From: Bacteroidales bacterium H5
GTDB lineage: Bacteria > Bacteroidota > Bacteroidia > Bacteroidales > Muribaculaceae
Assembly (NCBI GenBank): GCA_001701225.1
Contig: DAAQ01000010.1
Span: forward strand, 62,001 to 126,000
Direction of reading: 5' to 3'
DNA length: 64,000 nt
Part shown: positions 10,501 through 18,405 of the stretch, in pieces
Position numbering within the stretch: the first letter of the stretch is position 1
Layout: each line of letters opens with the position of its first letter
Made by a program: the position numbers and the translations under genes
Notes under the pieces: model-generated
The model's input: the letters and a program-made list of their open reading frames with translations, nothing else
What the model was told of the DNA's origin: nothing
Databases searched by the model: none

Positions 10501-11527
10501 CGGAGCGCTGGATGAAATTTACGCCTCCGAACATGGTCCCGGCCCAGACATTGCTGTCGCGGTCGAGAAAGAGGTATGTGACCGTATTGTCTGAGAGCGA
10601 GCGGCGTCCCATGGTCTGCTTGCTTATCTCCCCCTCGGCACCGGTATGGATGTCTATGGTGAATATGCCGTCGGTCGAGGCGAGCCACAGCTCGTTGCCG
10701 ATACATCTCATGTCGTGTACCACAAGCTTGCCACTACCCGAGAAAGGTATCGCCGAGACGGTCTGTGTGGAAGGGGTGATGCGGAGCATGGCCCCTTGCC
10801 GTGTGGCTGCGCAGATGCTTCCGTCGGGGAGTTCGGCCAGACACTGCACCGTCATCCCGTCGAAGGGCGAGAAATCGTTGCTCGCAGACCCGAGCTTGCG
10901 GAACATATTGGTCTGGCTGTCATAGAAATATATGCCCTGACGGTTGGTGCCGACATATATGTTGCCCGCATCGGTCACAAGCAATGAGAGGGGAAGTTTC
11001 TCCTTGTCGCCGTTGTGCGAGGTGACGCTATAGTATTCAATCTTGTCCTCCCTGTATCGGAACACACCTTGGTTTGGCACGAGTATCCAGATATTGCCCG
11101 AAGGGTCACCCTGGATTGTCTGCACCCAGTCTTCGATGCGCACGCCGTTGCGGCTCTCGGCATCGAACACCGTGAATGACTCTGTGCGCGGATTGAATAT
11201 GTAGACTCCGCGGTCCGTGCCGATCCAGAGGTTGCGGTCGGCATCCTCGTAGATGGCTCCGATGTTATTGTTGCCGCGCTCGGCCTTGGGGTCGTGGCAG
11301 TTGAAGGCGCGTATGGATACGCCGTCAAAGCGGTCGAGGCCGTTCTTGGTGCCCAGCCAGATGAAGCCGTTCGAGTCTTGTGCTATGGCCTTGACATAGC
11401 TTGACGAGAGCCCTTCGTCGCTGACAATCTGCTTGAAGGCGTAGTGGATGGCAGAGTGGAGCGCGGGAGGACAGGATATTGCCAGAAGCGCTATCAGTGC
11501 GAGTGATATGTTTCTGATATTGAGCAT
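7511..11527 (-). CDS. Hybrid two-component system (HTCS) sensor/regulator
   Basis: A single 1338-residue chain carries all parts of an HTCS. In order: signal peptide (1-26); two-propeller periplasmic sensor of Reg_prop repeats ('GFIWLGT', 'NLWIGT', 'GRLWFST') to about 680; Y_Y_Y domain (about 690-755); one membrane helix (about 770-795); histidine kinase with 'FTEIAHEIRTP' and phosphoacceptor His829; HATPase domain ('GVGIGLPLC'); receiver with 'DIIVTDIMMP' and Asp1120; C-terminal AraC-type HTH. HTCS proteins bind an oligosaccharide in the periplasm and activate their own PUL. This one is placed inside the enzyme operon, 26 nt after one glycosidase gene and 19 nt before the esterase gene, so it probably amplifies its own expression. 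The inducer cannot be read from the sequence. Confidence 0.96.
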   Translation of the reverse strand: MLNIRNISLALIALLAISCPPALHSAIHYAFKQIVSDEGLSSSYVKAIAQDSNGFIWLGTKNGLDRFDGVSIRAFNCHDPKAERGNNNIGAIYEDADRNLWIGTDRGVYIFNPRTESFTVFDAESRNGVRIEDWVQTIQGDPSGNIWILVPNQGVFRYREDKIEYYSVTSHNGDKEKLPLSLLVTDAGNIYVGTNRQGIYFYDSQTNMFRKLGSASNDFSPFDGMTVQCLAELPDGSICAATRQGAMLRITPSTQTVSAIPFSGSGKLVVHDMRCIGNELWLASTDGIFTIDIHTGAEGEISKQTMGRRSLSDNTVTYLFLDRDSNVWAGTMFGGVNFIQRSGLIFEKYGADITRRGLTSNHIRGVATDSEGKIWVGTEEAGLNILDPATGDVTRLPSTSPDNKITLCLKAIDDKVYAGFVRGGCVVMQGGRQVGTLGMNLPQALNDIYSILRDNAGNLWIGASWGLYRRDRDQDSFTLIEDVGYGWMHDMIQASSGTIWIASMGEGVWSYNPITGTYRHYGYDEGHTNGLRSNSISSVTEDSKGRLWFSTDRGGLALYVPETDSFVSYGTESGFPDDTVYDVLEDTHGFLWFGTNRGLVKFNPETGEVKIFSKGNNQFNYNAATKGSDGRFYMGGIDGLLVFNPEADDSAGDTVPLFFTDFRLTGTSIGTTPSTNGLTESILYSDRISLDPDAGNFSVSIGSPHYTAHGNERILYRLLPVNDDWALVTDPSNLSFAGITPGHYTLQVKRAGDESEPRSLHITVRAPWYQSWWANIIYILFIVAFGAFCWIVYRRRQMRKLSEKEEMFTIEKEKELYKKKMQFFTEIAHEIRTPLTLIGTPLEAIEEIGVKDNRIERYLKVIRQNTSRLLDLTGQMLDFQKMDSETHALKFETADINTLIQDIVDRFEMTISTRSKELSCKLPDRQVLAKVDKDAVTKILSNLFNNAMKYSDHSIEISLEADDENFAVTVRSDGEKISGENRYRIFEPFYQASNKTDNGGVGIGLPLCRTLAHLHGGTIELVDDNEPNSNTFRLTLPLKVDIDEPVMDASPVMAEYVMEEDSPVMSNNSSYSLLFVDDNDEMREFLYDQLSKNFVVETACNGEEALAKMREHSFDIIVTDIMMPVMDGYELCKAIKADPNLSPIPVVFLTAKNDLESKVRALECGGESYIEKPFSIKYFRQQIKSLLDNRRHERKAFLNKPFFTVDNMKMNKGDEEFMNKVVSLINDNIANENFNVESMADIFCMSRSSLLRKIKTLFNLSPVELIRIVRLKKAAELIQEGKYRMGDICYMVGINSQSYFTRLFFKQFGITPKAFEKQCQEKARPEKPVDSTEITTGI

Positions 11528-11553
11528 AGGCGGTTGGAAGTGCTTGTGCTTGT

Positions 11554-14001
11554 TTATCTGTTGACTATCTTGGCGGTGGCAGAGGTGTGGTCTGCGAGTG
11601 TGGCGCTGACGATATATATGCCTCCGGCATACCCGTCGAGGCTTACGTTGCAGGGAGCGGTGCCGCAGTCAGAGATGATACATTTGCCGGTGATGTCGTA
11701 GACGCGATATGATGCTATGTCTGTGTCACAGGTAATGGCGAATGTCTTGTGGCCCACGCGGGTCACGCGGAGGGTGGTGTCCGTGACAGCCGATGTCTCG
11801 GCTATGCCCGACTGGCCCGCGAGCATTATGCGGAACACCTTGACATCCTTGGCCGGTACGTTGTAGTCGAGGCCTCCGTCCGAGAGTGTCACCTCGTCGC
11901 CCGACCAGAGCTCGGTGACCGTCCCTGCATCCTCGGGCTGCATGCCTATGCGGCTCAGCTCGATGCGTCCGCTCGACGAGAAGATGCGCCCGTAATTGAA
12001 CACGGCCACATAGACGGCCTTGTCGGTGCGGCGCACGAAGATGCTCTCTGCGCTCTGTCCCGACGAGGGCTTGTGTCCATCGACAGGCATGAAGGAACCT
12101 GTGTTCTCGCGCACATACTCATTGATGGCGCTGTTGCCCATGATGGTGAGGGCACGTGTGCGCGACTCTTCGGGATAGCCCACCACATCGCCGCGGGTAT
12201 GGCCGTTGTCGTCGGTGTAGACAACCTTCTCGCTGAAATTGTCGCCGAATATGAAGGCGCCTGTACACATGCCCGATGTGGCGCGCGCACGGTTCTCGCC
12301 AAGTGTCTCGCGGGCTCCGTGTCCGGCTTTGCACATCACGAGCTGGTCGGGGTCGTTGACCGTATAGAGGCGGTCGGTCCACCAGCCGTACGACATGGCA
12401 TTCATCACATATTCGGTCTCGCCAATCTCGCTGAAGCGGTCGCAGCATGTGCGGCGTCCGTGGGCATACTGATAGGGGAATATGGGCGAGATGGACTCGA
12501 CGATATACATGCCGTATTTCGTGGCCTCGTCATAGAGCAGCTTCATGCCGTAGTTGTATGCCTGTACGCCTGTGGTGACCGAGGGGTCATACCAGCGGTC
12601 GCCCTCGATGATGCCGTTGTTGAGGAAGTCTGCCTTGATATATTTCGTGCCGTTTGTTGCAAACTGCTTCATGAAGAACTCGATATTGGCCTTGACACCC
12701 GGATGGGTCGGGTCTACGGCGCATCCTCCGTTGGAGTTGACCTTGTATGGCTCGCCGTTGACACGCAGGGCTATGTCGCGGTATGTATAGTCGGGTGTGC
12801 CGTTGAGGCCTGTACCGGGCACCTTGCTGTCGAGAGCCCACTCCCAGGCCACCAGCGGGCCGCAATACTCGCCGAGAATCTGGTTTGTTCCCTCCTTGGT
12901 CTCGCGTCCGTCGCGGTATGTGCCCTCGCCGAACACTTTAGTGCCGAGCTTGTAGAGGTTGGCCGACGAGATGTTGTCTGTGGCGAAGGCGTCCAGGCTG
13001 ATGACGGTGCGCCCGTCGGCGTTGTGGAACCCGGCATCGAAGAGGTTCTCCTTGATGAAGCGGGCCGACTCGACCACGCCGTCATAGTTGATGTAGTTCT
13101 GCTGCACGCCCCACGAGCTCCAGCCCATCGGGTTGCCGCCGGTCCAGGGGGCCTTGGGCACGACCTTGGTGTTGGCCTCGCCGTAGTCGTTGAGTCCCTC
13201 GCGCCAGTCGTCATAGACGCCGACAAAGAATCGTGCCGACGAGACCGAGGTGCCCGACACCTTGCCGTGGGGCAGGGCGTCGCGGGTGAAATAGTTGGTG
13301 AGGCCGGAGAGGCACTCGAACTTCTCGAGCTTGTAGCCTGAGGTCCCGGCAATGGTGACGCCGCTCTTCCATGTGTCATGGTCGACAGACCCGGCTATGA
13401 TGCCGCGGCGAGACTCGCCGTCAAAGACATATCCGACCTCATGCGAGGTACATTCCGCATTGTCATTGAGTCGGTTTATCTCATATTTGAGATGCCCGTC
13501 GTTGTCGAAGGGCACCCAGACCATACGGTTTGAGGCTCCGTTGAGGGGTGTCGAGGGGGCTCCGGCGGCGAGGGCCGTGAGCGAGCCCGACTGCAGCGTG
13601 CGGCCATCGGCGCTCTCGACCGTGACCTGAGCTGTCATGTAGGGGAGGGCACTGTAGAAGCTCAGGCGGTGGGTCAGCACGACATCTGCGCCTGCGTAGC
13701 GTATCTCGTAGGTCTTGCCGTCGCCGAAGCAGTCCGTGACATCGGTCACCCTCACCTCGGGCATTGCCGAGGGGTGGAGCGAGCTCACGGTGAGTGAGGC
13801 ATCCTCGCCTGCATAGTTGTATGTGGCGGCGGCATACGCGTCGTTGAATATGGCCTTGCCTCTGTGGCTTATGGTGAGCGAGGCGGTCGACTCGGGTATC
13901 TCTATGGTCCAGTCTCCCTCGGTGGCCTTGAAATCAGAGGCAATCACGCAGGGGGCCGTCAGGATGGCTGTGAGTATGGCGGTGAATGTTGACTTGTTCA
14001 T
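11554..14001 (-). CDS. Clan GH-D alpha-galactosidase-like glycosidase with T9SS sorting tail
   Basis: The 815-residue product has a signal peptide, an N-terminal beta-sandwich (to about 280) and a (beta/alpha)8 barrel opening at 'NPMGWSSWG'. The likely nucleophile is Asp458 in 'KYIKADFLNNG'; the likely acid/base is Asp521 in 'GRRTCCDRF', matching the Arg-x-x-x-Asp acid/base segment of GH27/GH36 enzymes. The residues after about 735 ('YRVYDITGKCI', 'GGIYIVSATL', final 'KIVNR') look like a type A T9SS C-terminal domain, so the enzyme is probably exported across the outer membrane. The protein is a paralogue of the neighbouring gene at 14015-16021, sharing 'DPSVTTGVQAY' and 'GWW.DR.Y.. ND.D'. 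Exact family (GH27, GH36 or an unclassified branch) is uncertain. Confidence 0.8.
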   Translation of the reverse strand: MNKSTFTAILTAILTAPCVIASDFKATEGDWTIEIPESTASLTISHRGKAIFNDAYAAATYNYAGEDASLTVSSLHPSAMPEVRVTDVTDCFGDGKTYEIRYAGADVVLTHRLSFYSALPYMTAQVTVESADGRTLQSGSLTALAAGAPSTPLNGASNRMVWVPFDNDGHLKYEINRLNDNAECTSHEVGYVFDGESRRGIIAGSVDHDTWKSGVTIAGTSGYKLEKFECLSGLTNYFTRDALPHGKVSGTSVSSARFFVGVYDDWREGLNDYGEANTKVVPKAPWTGGNPMGWSSWGVQQNYINYDGVVESARFIKENLFDAGFHNADGRTVISLDAFATDNISSANLYKLGTKVFGEGTYRDGRETKEGTNQILGEYCGPLVAWEWALDSKVPGTGLNGTPDYTYRDIALRVNGEPYKVNSNGGCAVDPTHPGVKANIEFFMKQFATNGTKYIKADFLNNGIIEGDRWYDPSVTTGVQAYNYGMKLLYDEATKYGMYIVESISPIFPYQYAHGRRTCCDRFSEIGETEYVMNAMSYGWWTDRLYTVNDPDQLVMCKAGHGARETLGENRARATSGMCTGAFIFGDNFSEKVVYTDDNGHTRGDVVGYPEESRTRALTIMGNSAINEYVRENTGSFMPVDGHKPSSGQSAESIFVRRTDKAVYVAVFNYGRIFSSSGRIELSRIGMQPEDAGTVTELWSGDEVTLSDGGLDYNVPAKDVKVFRIMLAGQSGIAETSAVTDTTLRVTRVGHKTFAITCDTDIASYRVYDITGKCIISDCGTAPCNVSLDGYAGGIYIVSATLADHTSATAKIVNR

Positions 14002-14014
14002 GGTATGGCTGAGG

Positions 14015-16021
14015 TTACTTGAGGTTGATCTTGAGTACTTTTACATCTTTGGCGGGAATCTCGATGGCAATGTCGCCGTCGAGCTCCATATTGTCTGCCG
14101 ACCAGAGCTCGGTGGCGGTGTATTTCCGGCCCTCCGAGAGGCCGAGACGTCGCAGGGGGATGGTCTTGAGAGCCCCCTTGTCGGCAAAGTTGAACATGGC
14201 CACGTACATGCACTCGGGTGTGGTGTGGCAGAAGGCGTCGGCAGCCCTGTCGCCGCGTCCGGGTTCGACAGGACGGAACGACTTGCACTCGCGGGCCATG
14301 CGGTTGATGGCCGGATTGGTGATGTTGCGCCTGATGCGTGCCTTGACGGCATCGTCGCCTCCGAGGCTCATGTCGTCGCCCAGCAGATAGACTCCCGTGA
14401 TGGCCGACGAGGTGACGCGGGCACGGTTCTCGCCGTCGCTCACGCCCTCGAGCACGATGTGGTCAGCGTCGTTGTAGTGATATACCCGGTCGAGCCACCA
14501 GCCGTAGGTGAGGGCGTTGAGGGTGTATTCGGTGTTGTTGATGTCGGCCCATGCGTCGCATCCGATGCGGCGGCTGTGGGCATAGTTGGCGGGGAAGAGG
14601 GGAGCGATGGAGAGGTTGATCCACAGCTTGCCGTCGGCTACCGAGTCGATATACTGCATTCCGCGGCTATATGCCTGGACGCCGGTGGTGACCGAGGGGT
14701 CGAAATGCGAGTCGGACTCGTATGCGCCGTGGGCCATGAAATCTATCTTGACATATTCGTAGCCCCACTCCTTGAACTCGTCGAGCTGACGCCTGATGCG
14801 GGCCTGTACGGCGGGGTGGGTGGGGTCGAGGGCATATGCGCCGTCAAACTCGAGTATCTTGCCGTCGCCATAGAGATATGCGTCCTTGAACTTGTATTGC
14901 GGCATCTCGCCTATGGTGGCGTCGGGGTTCTTGCCCCAGTCGGTGAAGGGGCAGTAGTATATACCGGCTTTCTGGCCGTTGCGGCGGCAGCGGGCCACGA
15001 ACTCCTTGTGCTGCTCGGGCTTGAAACCGAAATCCCAGAAGGCGTCGAGGCCGATGTATGTCACGCCGTCGTTCTCGAACGACGCGGGCTGCAGGTTCAC
15101 GTGGATGAAGTCAGAGACCTCGGTGGCCTTGTCATAGTTTATCTTGGTCTGGAGCTTGCCCCAGCTGTTCCACCCGAAGGGGCGTCCACCGCGCGATGCT
15201 ATCTTGGGTGCTACGGTGGCACAGGCGTCGGCAAAGCTCTCCATGCCGTCGCGCCAGTCGTCGAAGAGACCCACCATCATGAGCGGCGACTTGACGGTGC
15301 GTCCCGTCACCTTGCCGTGTGGGATGATGTCGCGCGTGAGGTTTGTGGCTATGCCTCCGTATGCCCTGAGTGTGTCGATGCCGCAGGTGCTGTCGGTAGA
15401 GACCTTGACGCCGGTCTTCCATGTGTCATGTTCGAGCGAGCCTATCACCAGACCCTCGCGTGTGTCGGCATTGATTATCGCGGACACCTCATAGCTTTCG
15501 GGAGCCTGCTGTCCGAACGGGGTGATGCGGTATCTGACCCACGCGTCGTTGTCATAGGGGACGAATATGACGCTGTTGCCTGTGCGGCTGAAGAGGTCGT
15601 AGGGCGCGGTCACCGACACGGGCGCCATGTAGCGCGACGAGACTCCGTCCCTCGACGAGAGCTCGAGACGTGTGGCTGCGAAATCCTTGCCCGGGTAAAG
15701 AAAAATATCCTGTACGACATCGGTCTTGCCTGCCTTTCCCGAGAGGCTGATGCGCTTCTGCGGCCCGAACATCCCGGTGCCGTCAGATACAGTAACCCTG
15801 AGGTTGCGGCAGTCGGCCATGGTGAGTGTATCTCCTCCGGCACACCATTCGGCGACGCTCCCCGAGATGAGCGTCTTGCCGTTGTGTGACATCGAGACGC
15901 CACCCGTGCGGTCGTTGACAGAGACTTTCCATCCGTCATAACTTATCTCGCGTGCGGAGGTCGCAAACGATAGCGAAATTGAAAAAAACAGTGCTGTCGC
16001 CTTAGCTGATATATTTCTCAT
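14015..16021 (-). CDS. Clan GH-D alpha-galactosidase-like glycosidase
   Basis: The 668-residue product has a signal peptide ('ALFFSISLSFATSAR'), a beta-sandwich, a barrel starting at 'RPFGWNSWG', and a C-terminal beta domain. Asp427 in 'YVKIDFMAHG' is the expected nucleophile and Asp489 in 'RRIGCDAWADI' the expected acid/base. The spacing of 62 residues almost equals the 63 in the paralogue just downstream. It lacks the T9SS tail of that paralogue, so the two may act on either side of the outer membrane on related alpha-galactosides. It is the first gene of the enzyme operon: a TAAATTTG promoter element lies 41 bases upstream of its ATG, and the next gene follows after 13 nt. Substrate linkage is unknown. 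Confidence 0.8.
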   Translation of the reverse strand: MRNISAKATALFFSISLSFATSAREISYDGWKVSVNDRTGGVSMSHNGKTLISGSVAEWCAGGDTLTMADCRNLRVTVSDGTGMFGPQKRISLSGKAGKTDVVQDIFLYPGKDFAATRLELSSRDGVSSRYMAPVSVTAPYDLFSRTGNSVIFVPYDNDAWVRYRITPFGQQAPESYEVSAIINADTREGLVIGSLEHDTWKTGVKVSTDSTCGIDTLRAYGGIATNLTRDIIPHGKVTGRTVKSPLMMVGLFDDWRDGMESFADACATVAPKIASRGGRPFGWNSWGKLQTKINYDKATEVSDFIHVNLQPASFENDGVTYIGLDAFWDFGFKPEQHKEFVARCRRNGQKAGIYYCPFTDWGKNPDATIGEMPQYKFKDAYLYGDGKILEFDGAYALDPTHPAVQARIRRQLDEFKEWGYEYVKIDFMAHGAYESDSHFDPSVTTGVQAYSRGMQYIDSVADGKLWINLSIAPLFPANYAHSRRIGCDAWADINNTEYTLNALTYGWWLDRVYHYNDADHIVLEGVSDGENRARVTSSAITGVYLLGDDMSLGGDDAVKARIRRNITNPAINRMARECKSFRPVEPGRGDRAADAFCHTTPECMYVAMFNFADKGALKTIPLRRLGLSEGRKYTATELWSADNMELDGDIAIEIPAKDVKVLKINLK

Positions 16022-16061
16022 CGTTGAGTCGTGATAAATGATTTCTGTGGTTATTACAATG

Positions 16062-16069
16062 CAAATTTA
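16062..16069 (-). promoter_or_regulatory. Bacteroidetes-type -7 element for the glycosidase operon
   Basis: Read on the minus strand the bases are TAAATTTG, a full match to the TAnnTTTG -7 consensus. It would start a transcript with a leader of about 35 nt before the ATG at 16021. No clear -33 TTTG is seen at the usual distance, only a T-rich run, which fits a promoter that needs an activator such as the HTCS protein. Confidence 0.6.
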
Positions 16070-16168
16070 GCAAATATCCGTGGCGAGTATTTGAAAAAAT
16101 AGCCCAATTAATGTAATAAATGCGGAATATGGGGGCTTTTTTGTACTTTCGGGCCCATGTAAGACGAA

Positions 16169-16198
16169 TCAGGCCCCGCAGAAAAGTGCGGGGCCTGA
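16169..16198 (-). terminator. Hairpin terminator or attenuator after the FG-GAP gene
   Basis: An 11-bp perfect stem (16169-16179 with 16188-16198) encloses an 8-nt loop. It begins 44 nt past the stop of the FG-GAP gene in the minus direction and before the next promoter. No strong U-run follows, so termination may be incomplete. Confidence 0.55.
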
Positions 16199-16241
16199 AT
16201 GGTGTGTCTCGAACCTATATTATCTTTTTACCTTATACCTT

Positions 16242-18236
16242 TTATTTTACAATTTTCTTTGCTGCTGTTCCGGCTGTAACCACAAAGACACCGTGTGCGG
16301 GAACTGCGATTGCCTCGCCGGCGATACCTGCGGCAACCTGACGGCCTGCGATGTCATAGACTGCTACAGCTGCGTCGGTGCCGTTGACTGTGATGGCGTC
16401 GCCAGATACAATAACCTCGAGCGTGTCATTGTCTGCGGCAATTGAGCCGAGAAGCGACGAGCCTGTCTCTGCGGTGGTGAAGGCGCTGTATGTCTCGTTG
16501 AGGGTGCTGATGGCCTGGACGCCGACGGTGCATTTGCCTTCGGGAGCGGGAATCGAGTAGCTCTTGAGCTGGGGACGGAGGCCCGAGGTGCGGCCATAGC
16601 CTACTTTGACAAAACCTGTCTCGGGATTTGCGGGGACGAGGGTGTAGACGCTGCCGTCTGCCTTCTTGACGAAGATGTTGTAGACAAGGGCGTCGGCGAT
16701 GGCTGCCTCAGAGTCGTATTCCCATGTGATGTTGAGCATACCGTTCTCGACAGTGGCTGCGACGTTGGCGGGAGCTGCGGGAGCCTCGGCAGTGGCGGTG
16801 GTGTTGAGCATGAGCTGTGCCATTGCGCCATTGTCACTGTAGCCGCACATGAAGAGGTCAGAGAGGCCGTTGCCGTTGATGTCGCCTGCGGCGGCATAGC
16901 CGGAGCTATACGAGGGGAGACCTTGCTCTGCCATCTCGAAGCCGCCCATGAGGTTGCCGTAATAGATCTTGCAGCCTGTAGCGCCCGAGTAGTAGATGTC
17001 GGGATAGCCGTCGCCGTTGAAGTCGCGGATTATCTGACGGCATTTCTCGGTGCCCTCGAGACCGAGAGCGTCGCATGTGAGGGGCTCGTCGAAGAATGTG
17101 GAGTTGTCGTTGTTGTTGTAGAAGAGGAAGGCATTCCAGCCATAGCCGTTGTCGCCGTATCCGGTCATGAAATAGTCGAGATAGCCGTCCTTGTCGAGGT
17201 CAGCGACGTTCGATGCAGAGCTGCGGAGTGTAACGAAAGTGGGAGCGTCGGGTGTGGCGTCGACAAATTTCTCGCCGTTCTGGTTGATGTATATCTTGGC
17301 TGTGTTGCCCCCCTGATGTATGCCGTCCCAGTTGTCGTCGGCCCAGCCGTCGGTGATGATGTCGAGCCAGCCGTCATTGTTGAGGTCGGCGAAATGCACG
17401 TTGCCGCTCATGGGGAGGAAATAGCCCTCGAGCTGCTTCTTCTCTACGATGACGTTGTCGTTCTCGTCCTTGACCTCCTTGGTCCATACACCACCCTTGG
17501 TCTCGGCAATCTTCATGTCCTGGAATGCGCCTGTGCCCCCGAGGTTGCGGTAGAGCGATACGGTGCGGCCGGGATAGTTGTCCTCGCGCTCGAGGTCTGT
17601 AGCCGATACGACGAAATCGACATAGCCGTCGCGGTCATAGTCGCCGACTGCAATCGAGTAGTTGGATGTATCGTTGTCGGGTTTCATCATGGGGAAGGCC
17701 GCGTCTGCTACAAGCTCGAACTTGCCCTCGCCGAGATTCTTGTAAAGCAGCAGATAGCGGGGCTGCTTCTCGTCATCGTTTGCGAAGATGTCCCACTCGT
17801 ACTGGCCGAAGAGGAGCAGGTCGAGCAGTCCGTCGTTGTTATAGTCGATGGCGGCATACTGGTTCTGCGACGAACCGCGCACGCCGTGGTTGCTCCATAC
17901 GCGGTCGTATGCTGTCTTGGTCTCGCCGGTCTCCTCGTCGACATACTGGCGCTCGGTATAGTCATAGCCGTCGATGGTGAAGGTGCCGTCGCCGTTGTTG
18001 ATGCAGAAATTCTGCTGGATCTGCCACCACCAGCCTACGGGGTCGTTGAAACGGTTGTTGCCCTGGCCGCCATAGAAGATGTCGAGACGGTCATTGCCTG
18101 TGAAGTCGCCCATGCAGGCGGCGGTGCGGTGTGTTGTCCAGAAGTCGGTCGGGTTCTTCTCGAAGGTTGCCTGTGCTGCCGAGGGCATTGCCATGGCGAG
18201 CAGGCCGAAGGTGATGATTGGGGTAAATTTCTTCAT
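16242..18236 (-). CDS. Secreted FG-GAP/VCBS beta-propeller protein with FN3 domain and T9SS tail
   Basis: The 664-residue product has a signal peptide ending at AQA, then a row of FG-GAP blades marked by calcium-type D-x-[DN]-x-[DN]-G loops: 'DYNNDGLLD', 'DYDRDGYVD', 'DLNNDGWLD', 'DLDKDGYLD', 'DFNGDGYPD' and 'DINGNGLSD'. This suggests a seven-bladed integrin-like propeller (about residues 40-490). A fibronectin type III domain follows ('APANVAATVENGMLNITWEY', about 500-595). The C-terminus ('VAVYDIAGRQVAAG', ending 'KKIVK') looks like a T9SS sorting domain. No catalytic motif is seen; a surface or released glycan-binding role is likely from its place between the transport and enzyme operons. 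It has its own promoter and is bounded by hairpins on both sides, so it is probably a single-gene transcript. Confidence 0.8.
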   Translation of the reverse strand: MKKFTPIITFGLLAMAMPSAAQATFEKNPTDFWTTHRTAACMGDFTGNDRLDIFYGGQGNNRFNDPVGWWWQIQQNFCINNGDGTFTIDGYDYTERQYVDEETGETKTAYDRVWSNHGVRGSSQNQYAAIDYNNDGLLDLLLFGQYEWDIFANDDEKQPRYLLLYKNLGEGKFELVADAAFPMMKPDNDTSNYSIAVGDYDRDGYVDFVVSATDLEREDNYPGRTVSLYRNLGGTGAFQDMKIAETKGGVWTKEVKDENDNVIVEKKQLEGYFLPMSGNVHFADLNNDGWLDIITDGWADDNWDGIHQGGNTAKIYINQNGEKFVDATPDAPTFVTLRSSASNVADLDKDGYLDYFMTGYGDNGYGWNAFLFYNNNDNSTFFDEPLTCDALGLEGTEKCRQIIRDFNGDGYPDIYYSGATGCKIYYGNLMGGFEMAEQGLPSYSSGYAAAGDINGNGLSDLFMCGYSDNGAMAQLMLNTTATAEAPAAPANVAATVENGMLNITWEYDSEAAIADALVYNIFVKKADGSVYTLVPANPETGFVKVGYGRTSGLRPQLKSYSIPAPEGKCTVGVQAISTLNETYSAFTTAETGSSLLGSIAADNDTLEVIVSGDAITVNGTDAAVAVYDIAGRQVAAGIAGEAIAVPAHGVFVVTAGTAAKKIVK

Positions 18237-18306
18237 CGTGCTGATGGTTTTATTGATTTAAGTCTGTTTTCCGGTTTCATGGTTGCGGGGCTTGCCGCCG
18301 ATGTTG

Positions 18307-18337
18307 CAAAGTTCAGATTTTCTGTCGTGCCTGTAAA
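18307..18337 (-). promoter_or_regulatory. Probable promoter of the FG-GAP gene
   Basis: On the minus strand TTTA (18334-18337) is followed after 19 nt by GAACTTTG (18307-18314), one base from the TAnnTTTG consensus. The leader to the ATG at 18236 would be about 65 nt. Confidence 0.5.
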
Positions 18338-18340
18338 GAA

Positions 18341-18376
18341 TGATTACGCCAAAATTTTTAAAATTTGGCGTAATCA
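18341..18376 (-). terminator. Terminator of the FAS1/SusCD operon
   Basis: A 13-bp perfect inverted repeat (18341-18353 and 18364-18376) with a 10-nt AT-only loop starts 30 nt after the last SusD stop in the minus direction. The stem is long, and a T-containing stretch follows, so it should stop transcription before the FG-GAP promoter. Confidence 0.7.
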
Positions 18377-18405
18377 CATATCACTGGAGCATTTGTTCTA
18401 TTTTT

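Noticed and set aside
13817..15889. A 690-codon open frame on the plus strand.
   Set aside because: It is antisense to the two GH-D genes, is Val/Gly/Glu-rich without domains, and starts inside the convincing reverse gene.
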